A DNA stretch of 64,000 bases from Letharia columbiana (lineage: Eukaryota; Ascomycota; Lecanoromycetes; Lecanorales; Parmeliaceae), in the NCBI RefSeq assembly GCF_014066305.1, contig NW_023501060.1, positions 62,001 to 126,000 on the forward strand, written 5' to 3'. This document shows positions 10,191 through 21,159 of the stretch, in pieces. Position numbers and translations under genes: made by a program. The notes under the pieces are model-generated. The model was not told where the DNA came from, did no database searches, and saw nothing but the letters and a program-made list of their open reading frames with translations. Position 1 is the stretch's first letter; each line of letters begins with the position of its first letter.

Positions 10191-11375
10191 GCGTCACGGT
10201 TACATGACTTCGATGCCTAGCATAAGACGACCAGCAACGAAAATGTGCTCCTTGTCGAAATCTACCCGCACGCATACAGAACGCTGTCTGAGAGTCAGGA
10301 AATGAATTCCATGTCGCAATAAAGTTCCCAGCCTCCTCCCAGCCACCTGTTACCGGAACAACCACCTAATTTGTGAGGGGTACAGATACTGGCCCAGGGG
10401 AGTCTTGAGATGGAATAATTTATGCAATCTACACACCACTCATTCTACCATACCTGATATTTTGACATTCCAAATACTAGTTGCTGCTCGGTAAGGTAAA
10501 GGGATCGAAAGGCTACCCTGTAGGAGGGTAGAGCTACTTTTTACCAGGTGGCGATCAATCTTCCTCGTCGAGATCCGCATAGTTCCAACACTTAGGGGCA
10601 TGCACCGGGATGGCGTATGCAGGTCACTTTCGATCCTGCTCAAGCTCAAACGTTCAGCTCTTATACCATCAGTGACAATCTATAGTTGCTTTCTGTGGGT
10701 TTTCACGCTATACAACACATCAGGACAAGCCACGCAATCAATCATTGGCCCTGCAACGCATCATAGCCTCCTTCGCGCTCTCTCCTCGATACTGCGCCTC
10801 GTTGAAGGATGAAGACGCCCTACTTTAGAGTGAAGACTAATTCAACTTCCCCACCTAACTGTGCCGCTTGTGCGTAATTTGTGTCGCTCGCAACTTATCT
10901 CGGTAAAAGGAACGGGACGTCAACGCTAGATTGTGCGACACAACCCGCACTCACCGAGGCTTCGAGTCAGTCACTGAGCAGGACCTTGCCATGCTCCTTC
11001 CGGTAGAGACAGAGCGTCCGCTGATTCAATGATGTGGTATACCTTTCACTGCTATTTTTGGAAGAGCCACAGTAGTATCGGTGTTGGAAACAATTGGCTC
11101 CAATCCTTCTGATCCTTCGTTCAAAGCTTTGATCACGTGACCAATTGATGCGTTCAATCTAACGCAACGAGCCTGAAATAAGGTCCGCCAATTCATGCAG
11201 GTGCGATGGGCCAAGGCAAATTTGGACAGGCTTGCGGCACGACCCAAGGCGTTTCAATGAAGATCTCCCTCTGAGCGAGGTGTGGCAGATTCTCCGCCAT
11301 CTGAGTAGTAAAACACTTCTGCTCCGCTGTTTTTCAGGCTGTTGTCCTTCAACCACTTGTCAGGGAAACGCTGCC
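10191..11375. other. degenerate intergenic sequence
   Basis: No intact gene. Short frames continue in the style of the F-box relic up to about 10.8 kb, then fade. Confidence 0.35.
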
Positions 11376-12676
11376 ATGGTGAGCAATCCAGTGGGAGATC
11401 AGGTTGTTCGTACAAGTATCTCGTTTGGTGTCATCGATACCTTCGCTGTTGCTCTGCGCCTTCTCGCGCGATCGAGAAGCAATGCTGCCTTTGCTGCCGA
11501 TGATGCTCTCACCGTTGCCAGTCTCATCCCTCTGTATGCCATGATTGTCATTGGCCACTTTGGTCAGTTTGATGTTCTAGATGCTCTCCGGTCTTCTTGC
11601 TGACCTGAACAGGTGTCGAAGCGGGAGGGTTAGGATTGTCCACAGCGGTAAACCTCGAGCTAGGGCATGGACCGTCTCGAATCTCAACGTTTCTGAAACT
11701 GATGATGTCAGGCATCGTAACGGTGTGTTCTTAGACAAGTATTCCCATCAGATTCCAGACGCTGACAACCTCAATTTAGTATACGCTCACGATAACCATA
11801 GTCAAGCTTTCCATCCTGGTCCTTTATCGTCGAATCTTCATCACCGCCGGATTCAAGAGGAGTACCCTCATCGTAGGGGCTGCAGTCATGCTTTGGTTCA
11901 TTGTTGCTCTCTTCACGGATTTGTTCCAATGCCGACCTTTTCAAGCAGCCTTTGACCCCGAGCTCCTCTTCACCGATCAATGCATCAACCTGCAAGCCTA
12001 TTACTGGGGAGTCACCGCTTCCAACCTCTGTCTTGATGTTGTAATGCTATACATGCCTTTACATATGGTGTGGGGATTGAAACTTCCTACGCGACAGAAA
12101 ATTGCATTGTCAGGCGTCTTCCTACTTGGCGGAATGTGGGCTACTTCTCTCTTCCCGACACGAGACTCTGTATTGACCAATAGACTACAGTGTCTGCGTA
12201 GCCGGTGCTATGCGTATTGCCACAATCGGAATCTTGCAGAAAGAGGACTTGACCTGTAACACAACCCACTCTTCCTCTTTCCAGCTAAACCTAAGCGATT
12301 TTCAGATACCATGGCCCAAGAGTACACATGGACACAGGTTGAGCCAGCACTGGCTATTCTCTGCTCTTGCCTCGTAACATTTCGCCCACTCTTCGTCAAT
12401 CTCAACCTTAACTTTTCTAGATATTCAAGCCGCTTCAGCCGCAGCAAGAGCCTGTCATCATCGAAAGCCACAAACTCCACCGACATGAGTAAAGAACGGC
12501 GTTCGCATTCCCAGTGGCCTGTTATACAAGACTCCGGCCGTATTAAAAGCACAAGGCTTAGCGGCAAAGGGATGTCCACGACAGGGTGGCCTGCATATCG
12601 TCAACATCGATCTCGGGACCAAAGACCGAAAGGATCCGTACACGCAGATCTCGAACTCTTGGAGCAGGGGTGGTGA
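11376..12676 (+). CDS. fungal rhodopsin-like integral membrane protein
   Basis: Five-exon model: 11376..11562, 11613..11716 (or 11722), 11780..12135, 12191..12255, 12306..12676; all phases fit, about 360 residues. The family is the fungal seven-helix 'rhodopsin domain' membrane proteins (not retinal-binding opsins). Recognised blocks: VVRTSISFGVIDTFAVALRL (helix 1), DDALTVASLIPLYAMIVIGHFG, GGLGLS, then ITIVKLSILVLYRRIF, VGAAVMLWFIVALFTDLFQC, INLQAYYWGVTASNLCLDVV, LPTRQKIALSGVFLLGG, CVAGAMRI and the last helix VEPALAILCSCLVTFRPLF. The C-terminal tail is Ser/Arg/Lys-rich and cytosolic. The donor of intron 1 (GTCAGT) is weak. Plasma-membrane location and receptor-like role are family-level inference; no ligand is known. 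Confidence 0.8.
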
Positions 12677-13258
12677 GGCTACTCCAATTCAGCAACTACA
12701 TAGCAAGTCGAAGCACAAGTATTCACCATCGTCCATGACAGAAGGCCAGGCGGTTGTTGCCGACCATTTCTGATCAAAACAAGTCGGGTACACATTGATG
12801 ACCAAGTCCTCGTATCTGGTGGCAGGATCATATTGGGACGGGGGCAGAGCTTCCACCCGCCTAGGATGGATCAAGGCAAACGTAGGGTGCTTATTGGTCT
12901 ATCCCTTTTTTACATTCCTTCATACATCGGGCATTCTACAGTACGTGAAGCTGATTGATGCTGGTATATTTAACCTGATTATATACTCTACCTGACCTTC
13001 GTTTTTCCATCCCTATTTTTCCGCATGCGCATCCTTCTTCCACGTCCACTGTTTCGATATCGTGACCCGAGTCTCGCTACAAAGTTTGCTCTAGAAGCAA
13101 AGCGAAATCTCGTGCGGACGAAGCAAGGTCTTGATCCATACGTAGATTATCACCGACATAGTCTCATATCTTCACACAGTACGCAAATCAGCAGCGCTTT
13201 ATCACGTAGACCAGGAGGCCTGGCACCAACGCAGCCCCACCAACGACTGGACCACGTA
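12677..13258. other. intergenic between convergent genes
   Basis: 3' ends of the rhodopsin-like gene and the oxidoreductase face each other. No gene is recognised here. Confidence 0.4.
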
Positions 13259-14820
13259 CTACGCGAAAGCGGTCCCATCCTCCGGAACCAGCAAGCCAAT
13301 CTTCCCGATACTCCCCCCTGCCTCAATAATCTCGTGCGCCTTCCTCAACCCCGGCACATCCATCCGCAGCGTCTGCCGCAACGTGCACTTGACCGTGCCC
13401 TCATCCACCAGCTCCTTCAACTGCTTCAGTATCCTCCCATGACTTTCCGCGTCGACGCCGTAGTACGGCTTCGTGCCCAACAGCGCCCACACGAAGGTCA
13501 GACTCTTCGCCATGAACTCGGTGCCGTACATGGGGATCTTGCCCTGCACGATACTGCACACCTTGCCGAAGGGGGCGGCGACCGCGGCGCAGGTGGCGAG
13601 GTAGGTGTCCGTGCTGTGGGTGATGAAGATGTATTTGAGCCGAACGTCGAGGTTCAGGTCGTCGATTTGCGGTTTCAGGTCTTGGCGGTGGTTGACGATG
13701 TGGGTGGCGCCCATTTCTTTGCTGAAGGATTGCGTTTCGGGGCGGGAGGCGGTGGTGGTGACGACGGGGAGGTTGAGGACGTGCCGGGCGATTTGGGAGG
13801 CCATGGAGCCGACGCCTGGAATGGGAGGAGAAGAAAGCCATCAACAAGATGAGAAGAAAAAAGGGGGGGGGGGCGGGGACTGGTGAGAAAGCGGGAACCC
13901 ACCTCCTGCACCGTTTATAATCAGCAGCGCCGCCTCCTCCCCTTTCCGAATCTCAAGCCTACCCACCATCAGCCAGGTCGCACAAGCCCGCCAAAATCAA
14001 AGAAGAAGGACGCAACAACCCACCGCTCAACCAACGCCTCCCAAGCCGTGATCCACGTCAACGGCATACTGGCCGCCTGCGCCCACCCCAACCGCTCCGG
14101 CTTCGCCGCCACGCTCCTCGAATCCACGAGCTCCCACTCGGCATCGCTCCCCTGCCGGACCGGGCTGCCGGAGAAGAAGACCGCGTCGCCGGGCGCGAGA
14201 GCCCGGACGTCGGGGCCGACGGCCTCGACGAGGCCGGCGCCGTCGAAGCCGCAGATTTGGTCCGGGCGGGGGACGCGGGTGTAGTAGTCTGGGGGGTGGT
14301 TGGACGGGTTAGTTTGGAGGAGAGGAAGGGGGGATGGGGGGGGGGGATGGATGGATGGATGGGTGGATGGGGAGAGAGTAGGATAGAATAGATGGTTGAA
14401 GGGAAAGGAAACGAAACCTGGATAATCGTCATAGGTCCCGGCGCGGACTTTGATATCAACCGGGTTCACAGAGGCGGCTTTGATACTGGAGCGGAGGTTG
14501 CACCATCAGCGATCTGTACGTCGTAGGTAATTCTCCCTTCCTTCCCTCCTTCCCTCCTTCCTTCCTTCCTTCATTCCTTCATTCATCCAACCAATCAATC
14601 AAACCCCGTTTCCCACAAACCACGCAGGCTGGACAACGTGCCTACATCCTCAACCAAGATAGATAGAACGGAGACGAGGCACGCACCGAACCAAAACATC
14701 GTACCCCCCCGGCGCCCCCGGCTTCGGCACCGCCTTGGCGACGAGTTTATCAGGCCCGCCCCGGTTGGCGTGCGCGACTGCTATGGCTTTCATGGTCGGT
14801 TGGGTTTCTGCTTCTGCCAT
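13259..14820 (-). CDS. zinc-type alcohol dehydrogenase-like / quinone oxidoreductase (MDR family)
   Basis: NAD(P)H-dependent reductase of the medium-chain dehydrogenase/reductase superfamily. Five exons: complement(14687..14820), (14418..14485), (14024..14288), (13903..13958), (13259..13815); phases match, 359 residues. Visible blocks: DVLVRIKAASVNPVDIK VRAG (GroES-like domain), QICGFDGAGLVEAVGPDV, PGDAVFF, then LTWITAWEALVERL, the Rossmann loop INGAGGVGSMASQIARHVL, SRPETQSFSKEMGATHIVNH, and ITHSTDTYLATCAAVAAPFG. The catalytic and structural zinc-binding cysteines of classical ADHs are absent, so it fits the quinone-oxidoreductase-like branch. Intron 2 contains a GGAT microsatellite and the intron between exons 4 and 5 a run of G/C. 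Substrate unknown. Confidence 0.87.
14334..14373. repeat. (GGAT)n microsatellite in intron
   Basis: A G-run followed by repeated GGATGGAT, located in the second intron of the oxidoreductase gene. Confidence 0.8.
14528..14605. repeat. (TTCC)n/(TTCA)n microsatellite in intron
   Basis: Repeated CTTCC/TTCA units in the first intron of the oxidoreductase gene (+ strand reading). Confidence 0.8.
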
Positions 14821-14827
14821 GCTGTTT

Positions 14828-14858
<31 letters not shown>

Positions 14859-15512
14859 GCTAATTAAATCAACTCTGTTGTACGGAAGAGAGGAGAATAA
14901 TGTCCGCGGTCGGATAGTGACGTAGGCGCATGACGTCAGTTTTCATTACGATATTGCTGGTTTTATGAAATGGTACTTTGATTATTTGACTTTTACGTCG
15001 GGTGTGGGTGTGTTGTATTCGATCTGGGTTGATGGATTTAGGTAGTAGGAGGTTTGTAGCGTGGTGGGTTATATCTGCGGAACTGACCTGAGGTGAGGGT
15101 TTGAGCAAACACTGCATAAGTTGTGGTGTGCAGCGACAACAACAACAACGAAGAATTCATGCATGCATGCGTTTCCTCCTTACTACAAAAACATGCAACT
15201 CCGTAATCTTCTCCAGCTTTCTAGAAAATTGAATCGATGGACTCTTTTTCCACTCACGCAGCGGTCTTTTCGTCGACGCCGTTAGCCTAGAGGTGGGGTG
15301 TAGAGAAGGTTGGGAATAGTGGCTTGAGGAGGTGGGAAAGGCTCGATGGAATGGAATTGAGTTGTACAGAGTAATTGCACAAGAGCGTACATATTTGCAG
15401 TCCTGCGAAACCAGGCACAGGGATGGAGGGGAATGGGTATACCGAGCAGCTGCACACGCCAGCATAGTATTACACCAGGAATCCAAATCTCCTCCCTTCA
15501 GTCAAGTCGCAT
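14821..15512. other. intergenic with (CATA)n microsatellite
   Basis: Promoter side of the oxidoreductase and 3' side of the monooxygenase. Holds (ACAT)n at about 14827-14855. No gene seen. Confidence 0.5.
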
Positions 15513-16805
15513 CTACACAGTCACCTTGGCCAACTCCTCAAAAGGCCTCATACCGAACATATGCTTCCCACCCATCGCACTCCTGGAAATGCCCTCTTGG
15601 GCATTCTGTCTCATGAATTCCTCATACCTCCCGACGGCCTCCTTGGTGATGCCCTCATCCCTCAGCACCTCCGCCAACATCGCCGCATCCCTCAGGGCAC
15701 ACGTAGCGCCAATGCCGGCAGTGGGCGACATGACGTGCGCTGCGTCTCCGATGAGCGTGATGCGGCTCGAGGGTTCCCAAATGGGAATGTTGGGGGAAGC
15801 GGAGATGATGCGGAGAAGGGACGTTTGCGCCGAGTCTTGTTGGTCTAAGAGGGCGTGAAAGGAAGGGTGCCAGTGGGACGTCAGTTTTTTTGCTAGCTCT
15901 GCTGATTCGTTGTTAGTAAGGCCTAGCAGCTCTGCATCGGTCATGCCATGGACGCCTTTTCTGGCGAGCAGGACCCAGTAGACGTAATCTTTGGGCAGCT
16001 CTTTCCGAAATTCGTTATCTTTGAAGCGCACAGGCTCCAGGAGGAGAGTGACTGGCACATCGCCTGTGCGATCCTGGATGACTGCCATACCCTTCAAACA
16101 CCTCTCATTGAACTTCTCTTCCAGCTCAGGCGTGAGGGTCGATTTGCCGTAGAAGAATCTGCCTTCCGTATCCATGAGGCTAAGCTGAGGGACAAACTGC
16201 TTTCGAACTCTCGAGCTTGCACCGTCGGCACCGACCAGCAGAGAACCTTGTGCTTCACTGGCGTCGCTGAAATGAAGAACCACACCAGATGGCGTGATCT
16301 CATACGCAGAGAACTCTTTGCCGAATTCGACATGTTCTTCAAGGCCGCGCATTAACACACTCCTCAAGACCATTCGATCCGCATTCAACGGCTCAGGGCT
16401 CCCCTCGGGCTTCTGCCCCATGCTCATGCCAGGCCCACTCTTGCCAGGCCCACCTGGTCCGGGCTGCCCACCCATACCAGGCGGCCCTGCTTTGCCAAAG
16501 AAGCTTTCCAATTCCTCGGCACTCAATGCGTTAAGCCTTGCACTCGGGCCACTGCCCCCGAGAGCGTTAGTCGCGCAACTAGCCTCAAGACGCTGGTACA
16601 GCTTAGATGAGAGAACGGACTGCAGGGCTTCTATCCCAGGGCCGATGATACGGACGCGGTAACCCTGGGCACGGAGATTGAAGTGGGTGTCGCGTTCGTA
16701 GATACGGAAGGGAATGTTGGATTTGAGGAGACCTTGAGCCAGAGCTAGACCGGAGATGCCGGCACCGAGGATGAGGATTGGTTGTTGTGTTGTTATTGGA
16801 GTCAT
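15513..16805 (-). CDS. FAD-dependent monooxygenase (PHBH-fold)
   Basis: Single-exon flavoprotein hydroxylase, 430 residues, the usual size. The N-terminal dinucleotide-binding fold ILILGAGISGLALAQ carries GxGxxG at residues 14-19, with the acidic end of strand 2 in FRIYERD. The central motif LLVGADGASSRVRKQF is the GD/DG signature, and ITLIGDAAHVMSPTAGIGAT is the second FAD-binding motif near residue 350. These define class A flavin monooxygenases, which use NAD(P)H and O2 to hydroxylate small, often aromatic, molecules. Residues about 105-130 hold an unusual Gly/Pro-rich insertion (GPPGMGGQPGPGGPG) between the first FAD motif and the substrate domain. There is no C-terminal membrane helix. 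No biosynthetic cluster genes surround it, so the substrate cannot be inferred. Confidence 0.9.
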   Translation of the reverse strand: MTPITTQQPILILGAGISGLALAQGLLKSNIPFRIYERDTHFNLRAQGYRVRIIGPGIEALQSVLSSKLYQRLEASCATNALGGSGPSARLNALSAEELESFFGKAGPPGMGGQPGPGGPGKSGPGMSMGQKPEGSPEPLNADRMVLRSVLMRGLEEHVEFGKEFSAYEITPSGVVLHFSDASEAQGSLLVGADGASSRVRKQFVPQLSLMDTEGRFFYGKSTLTPELEEKFNERCLKGMAVIQDRTGDVPVTLLLEPVRFKDNEFRKELPKDYVYWVLLARKGVHGMTDAELLGLTNNESAELAKKLTSHWHPSFHALLDQQDSAQTSLLRIISASPNIPIWEPSSRITLIGDAAHVMSPTAGIGATCALRDAAMLAEVLRDEGITKEAVGRYEEFMRQNAQEGISRSAMGGKHMFGMRPFEELAKVTV

Positions 16806-17814
16806 GGTGTGGATTGCAGGCTGAGGATGAGACTAAGAGGTAGGATGTAATTGTTCCGAGGGTTGCGATTTGAGCTGGTGAGGGATCCGGAGACGAGCTT
16901 TTTGATGGATAGAGGACATCAGGTTGGTGATTTGACACGCTCTTATAGTCTCAACTTTCATAGTACCTGGGCACCCAGGGCACTATTAAAGTAAGATAGT
17001 CGCGTTCGCCTATTTTTGGTTCGGACTTCGGACTAGAAGCGGTACGCGACGGGTGCCTGAACCTCCGCATCAGCAATAAAGTACCGATTGCGTACCTTAC
17101 ATACAATATTGTGTTGGTTCTCACGTTCTGCGGTCCCTCTCAATGAAAAGGAGTAATTGTTGATGGTGATTCCCGTCGAGTTGCCCTTTTGTGTTCCCAG
17201 ACATACAACAAGATGGCAAGGTTTAGGCGAGGCCCATGGTACAGGGTACCGTGATAAGCACCTGAACGATTGCAAATTGCTTGACAATTTGTCTGCTTCC
17301 TTGGTTGTTACCCTCTTGCAATGCTTGTTTGGTGTTCGTGTGAAATTGGACGGCTGTACACAGGGAAGAGATTTTGATCTTTTTCCAAAAGTATGTATCC
17401 TCTCAACTGGTGCCGTTGTTTCAGTCATCCTTTGACGAATCGACACTAACCCTGGGATAGTAGATTGCTTGTTCCCATACTTCAATGGCGCAATGCCATC
17501 TAGGACAACATAGTTTCAGATACTCAAGTGCTCATTTCGTGATTGCTACAGTACTCAAGGCACCATTGCGCAAAACCCAGTCTGCCGGTTATCACCCTTT
17601 CAATGCATAGTGGGGAATACCGCAGCAATCAGATTCTGTTAAACCAGTTACACCATCTGAGCGCTCGGTCATCAGTCTTGATATCCATGCATGAGAGTTT
17701 CGACCACACAGCTCGCTTTTGGGCATGCTGAGCTCGTGCCAGAGATAGCGAAACCATTAATTTCCTGCCTCATGATTGTCAAGACTTCCCTACTAGCCTC
17801 TTCAACTTCAATTC
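16806..17814. other. intergenic
   Basis: 1 kb with antisense frames up to 150 codons (complement 17033..17485) but without recognisable motifs. Upstream region of the monooxygenase and 3' flank of the next gene. Confidence 0.35.
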
Positions 17815-19219
17815 TCAAAAACTTCCCGCGCGTTCCGAGTACTCTCGGTACGTCCTGGTCACTGCACCCCCGTCGGCACTGATCTTGAAACCCTGAAAGC
17901 GCACATTCTTTCCAACAAGCGCATTAGATATCGTGCTTTCGAACTTGGTACAAGTCGCGTCTGTGAATTGCAGGTAGCCGGCATTTTTCTTATAGCCATC
18001 GTGTGCAACGTCACCATCACCTTGCTCACGACCACGCCATTTAAAGTAGAGTCGGTTGGATGAAGTACTAAGCGATAGCCTGGGACGTTTTGCAGAAGTG
18101 CCCAGTGCTTTTTCAGGTACACTCCGTTTCCTGCGTATCACGGCTCCAAACACAGGTGGCATAGGCTCATGCTCCTCGTCCTTCTCGTCCGCGCTTAGGT
18201 CGCTGAATAAGTCCTCTTCCTCACTGGCATCATCTTCTTCTTCAGTTGTCTCAAGCTCTTCCAGTGAAAGGTCCATTCCTGGACCATCATCCAGGCGAGA
18301 TTCGTTCTTCTCCGTCGCCTTGCACCTGGCAAGGAGAGCTTTTCGATCGGTGTCCAATCTCATTACGCCATAGATGACGCCAATCTCGAAGATGCCAACC
18401 CAACCATCGGTCTTGCTGTAGGTGATCCTAAGACTCGAGTCATCGGGGTTTGAGCTGTGGTAGTTGTCCATGACCCCCCTGCATTCAATCGCATAACTCC
18501 CCTGGGCCGACTCGATAGCAAATATTCTTGGCTTGGACGACACGGGCAGCATTCTGATCAGGTTGTAATGTTTTCGCAACCGTCTTTGCCATTCTGGACT
18601 CGGTTCGTCTCGCAGTCTCGCTTGGTCTGCTGAGATCCTCTCTGTCTCTTCAAAGATGGCTGCTCTAATCCAGCCGATCACCAGAACCCGGAAGTCACCT
18701 TCTCCGCCAATCGACGTCTTCAATCCAGGTATGGTATCGGCTGCTTGTTGGACTGCTAGCATGTCCGAAAGGCCAGGTAGCAGAACAGGGAATGGCGTTT
18801 TCAATGGATCTGGTTTCCCGTCCTGATCGAGAAAATACTTTGCAACAAATAGACTGCGATCGTAGTCTGCCAAATCGACGGGTATCTTGAACCTTTCGAG
18901 GGACTGTTTGTGCTTGTCTTCTAAGCGTAAGCCCCTTGGTCGCTGTGTCCCTATCTTCTGAGGTGGCTTTTCTGTCTTGTATTGGAATTCGGCATGTTCG
19001 AGATTTGCCGCCCTGAAGAGCTGTTCGAGCTTTGACGCTATAGCACGAACTCGGGAGGGGAGTTTGTAGCACTGCATCACTGTTGTTATCAAGTGCACAG
19101 GCATCGTGGTCAAAGGCTGCTTACTCTGCCGTGCTTGACACTGTGCGCAAGCAGTAATGTAAGTTCCGCTACAGTGTCTTTAGGTTCAAATTCGATGTCA
19201 TAAAATGTCAAATGTGCTA

Positions 19220-19283
19220 CGAGCCAGGGAAAAGTTATGGTCATCTCCGCTCTGTCGCGGGCCCGCTTCTGGGCTCGTTTGCC
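19220..19283. repeat. 64-bp perfect direct repeat, left copy
   Basis: Identical to 20197..20260 (CGAGCCAGGGAAAAGTTATG... to ...GGGCTCGTTTGCC). It is coding sequence of the split gene and flanks the inserted element. Confidence 0.95.
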
Positions 19284-20197
19284 GCTTTTTTGCGCTTGTT
19301 TTTGCGCTTGACAGCCAGACACCCCTATTTAGACCTAAATAGGGCCCCCGTGGGAGCTGCTGCTAACACCCACTCGGCTTTCGTCTGATATTTTTGGGGC
19401 TTACAGCTCGGCAGGGGTGAAAAAAAGTTCGGCAGGGGTGAGTAGATGCTAAGTATATGCACCTCGTCCGGGGTGAAAGGGATACACTCAGCATATGCCA
19501 GCACCTCATCGGGGGTGAAGAAAATTAAATTCAGTCCAGCGACGTTAGCCCGCGCGGGGTACGAGTAACTCACCCACAAATTTGAAATTTTCTCTTTTAT
19601 CTGTCGCAAATTCTCACTCTCACTCCGGCCTTGATGGTTCCGGAACCCATTACGCGCTTTACTTCCAGTACAGTTTTATCATATAATTAGTAGATCACGG
19701 AGGTCTTCGCGGCGGGGGACGTGCAGGACAGGCGGTTGAGGCATATGCCTAGTATATGCCTCTACCCCCTCTAAAGTGCCAACATTATTTTGGACCCGGC
19801 CCGAGTTCATCCGGGGTGAAACGGATACGTTCAGCATATGCTATGAGTTCATTCGGGGTGAAGTGAGCATATGCCGAAGCTTCACCCCTGCCGAACTTTT
19901 TTTCACCCCTGCCGAGCTGTAACCCGATATTGAAGCTGGTAGGTCACCCATTAATACGATCGGAGATGTTTTCTCTTTTCTATGGTCGGATGGCCCAGGT
20001 CGCGAATTTTCTCCTTTGCGATTTTTATCATGAATGGCAAATTACCGAATCATACCCCAAGTAATGGCAAATTACTGAATCATACCCCTAGGGGTATGAT
20101 TCGGTAAGGATTCATAGTTTCGGGGTATGAATTAGTAATTAGCCCGGTATGAATTTGTAAGAATCCCATAGTTTGGGGTATGAATTTGTAATTTGCC
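19284..20197. mobile_element. truncated Mutator-like MITE carrying a nested MITE
   Basis: Starts abruptly inside the element (GCTTTTTTGCGCTTG, matching 9198 onward of the first MITE) and lacks a left inverted end. The right part matches the first copy over the segment with GTCGGATGGCCCAGGTCGCG and ends in repeated TTCATACCCC units and GTAATTTGCC. No target duplication of normal length is seen; instead 64-bp repeats flank it. Confidence 0.8.
19404..19919. mobile_element. TA-flanked MITE, 516 bp, 38-bp perfect inverted ends
   Basis: Ends are perfect inverted repeats of 38 bp starting CAGCTCGGCAGGGGTGA, with a TA dinucleotide on each side (19402-19403, 19920-19921). Subterminal motifs CATATGC and CGGGGTGAA recur in both halves. 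No coding capacity. TA target and CAG-start ends suggest a Tc1/mariner (pogo-like) non-autonomous element nested in the larger MITE. Confidence 0.9.
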
Positions 20198-20260
20198 GAG
20201 CCAGGGAAAAGTTATGGTCATCTCCGCTCTGTCGCGGGCCCGCTTCTGGGCTCGTTTGCC
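20197..20260. repeat. 64-bp perfect direct repeat, right copy
   Basis: Identical to 19220..19283. The first base is shared with the element's right end (...AATTTGCC). Confidence 0.95.
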
Positions 20261-20593
20261 ATTGATTTCGTCCGGGAACAGCATCTCGTGAAGACTAGGC
20301 CCCCCCATTCGTGGGATTCCGTTGACACTGAAGCCATCAACATCATATGAGAAGGGTCCGTTGCTGAAAGGCGTGGTAAGTGGTCTTTCCAGTCCATATG
20401 TCAGTCGATATTGGGGCATTCTTGAACTCACTTTAACATGCGTTGGTCAAGATGGTTTTCTGGTCTGCAATCCTGCATAGTCTAGCTTCTTGTGTGACAG
20501 CTTGACCTGATCATCGAGAAAATTGGTAGGAGAAGGAGCAGAGAGGAACAGCGGAAATGCCAAGACTTGATGCTTAGTCATTGTACTACCGTA

Positions 20594-21092
20594 CCCCTGA
20601 TTGCATAATCCTTGAGAAAGAAAAAAAAATTCCCATAGTTCTGGCACACCTCAAAATCAAAAATCAAAATCTCAATTATTCTTATATAGATTCACAACCA
20701 CAACACCTAAGTATTTATTATTAAAGTATCTAAAAAATTTAATTTATATAACATAAGTAAAATAATAAAATATTAATTTGACATTGTCGAGGGTGCGCCG
20801 AAAAATTATGTTAAGGTTTTTTTTATTTTACCTCGGCTATTCTAAAGCTATTAAGAGTACTTCGTAAAAGTCGCGATTATTCTATTTTACAATATAACGA
20901 ATAATTTAAATCTTTTAAGAATTTTATAATCTAATCTATACTCTATTTATTAAATTTTAATAATTTTTCAGATTATAATTAATTGTGGTTGTGAACCTAT
21001 ACAGAAAAATTGAAATTTTTGATTTTTGATTTTGGGGTGTGCCAGAACTGTGGGAATTTTTTTTTCTTTCTCAAGGATTATGCAATCAGGGG
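20594..21092. mobile_element. AT-rich TA-flanked MITE, 499 bp
   Basis: Inverted ends CCCCTGATTGCATAATCC... extend about 70 bp with few mismatches, including the GTGTGCCAGAACT block. TA flanks at 20592-20593 and 21093-21094. The interior (about 20650-20990) is very AT-rich, as expected for an old or RIP-mutated copy. No coding capacity. It shares no sequence with the other two MITEs that I can see. Confidence 0.88.
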
Positions 21093-21159
21093 TAATGTAA
21101 TTTTCATTCCTTACTCTAGCGGCTAAAGCTGTAATCAAAACGAATACATCAGTGACTGA

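Larger units (their letters stand above)
17815..20419 (-). pseudogene. uncharacterised conserved fungal protein, coding region split by a MITE insertion
   Basis: Reading from the right: a first exon starting MPQYRLTYGLERPLTTPFSN and ending RAQKRARDRAEMTITFPWL at about 20198. Then comes a 914-bp insertion plus a second copy of the last 21 codons (19221..19283). The frame continues VAHLTFYDIEFEPKDTV up to 19125, then a 53-bp intron (complement 19072..19124) and a long exon complement(17815..19071). The C-terminal part has an acidic block (about 25 Glu/Asp in 45 residues), then RLYFKWRGREQGDGD, GYLQFTDATCTKFE and VGKNVRFQGFKIS. I know this last pattern only from unnamed fungal proteins; no function is claimed. 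Unless the insertion is spliced out, the protein is broken. The downstream part remains open and could be expressed from an internal Met. Confidence 0.6.

Noticed and set aside
13025..13852. 275-codon + strand frame
   Set aside because: Antisense shadow of the MDR oxidoreductase exon, which has clear motifs and phased introns on the minus strand.
19220..20260. 64-bp repeats as an ordinary transposon target duplication
   Set aside because: Far longer than MULE or Tc1 duplications, and the element lacks one end.
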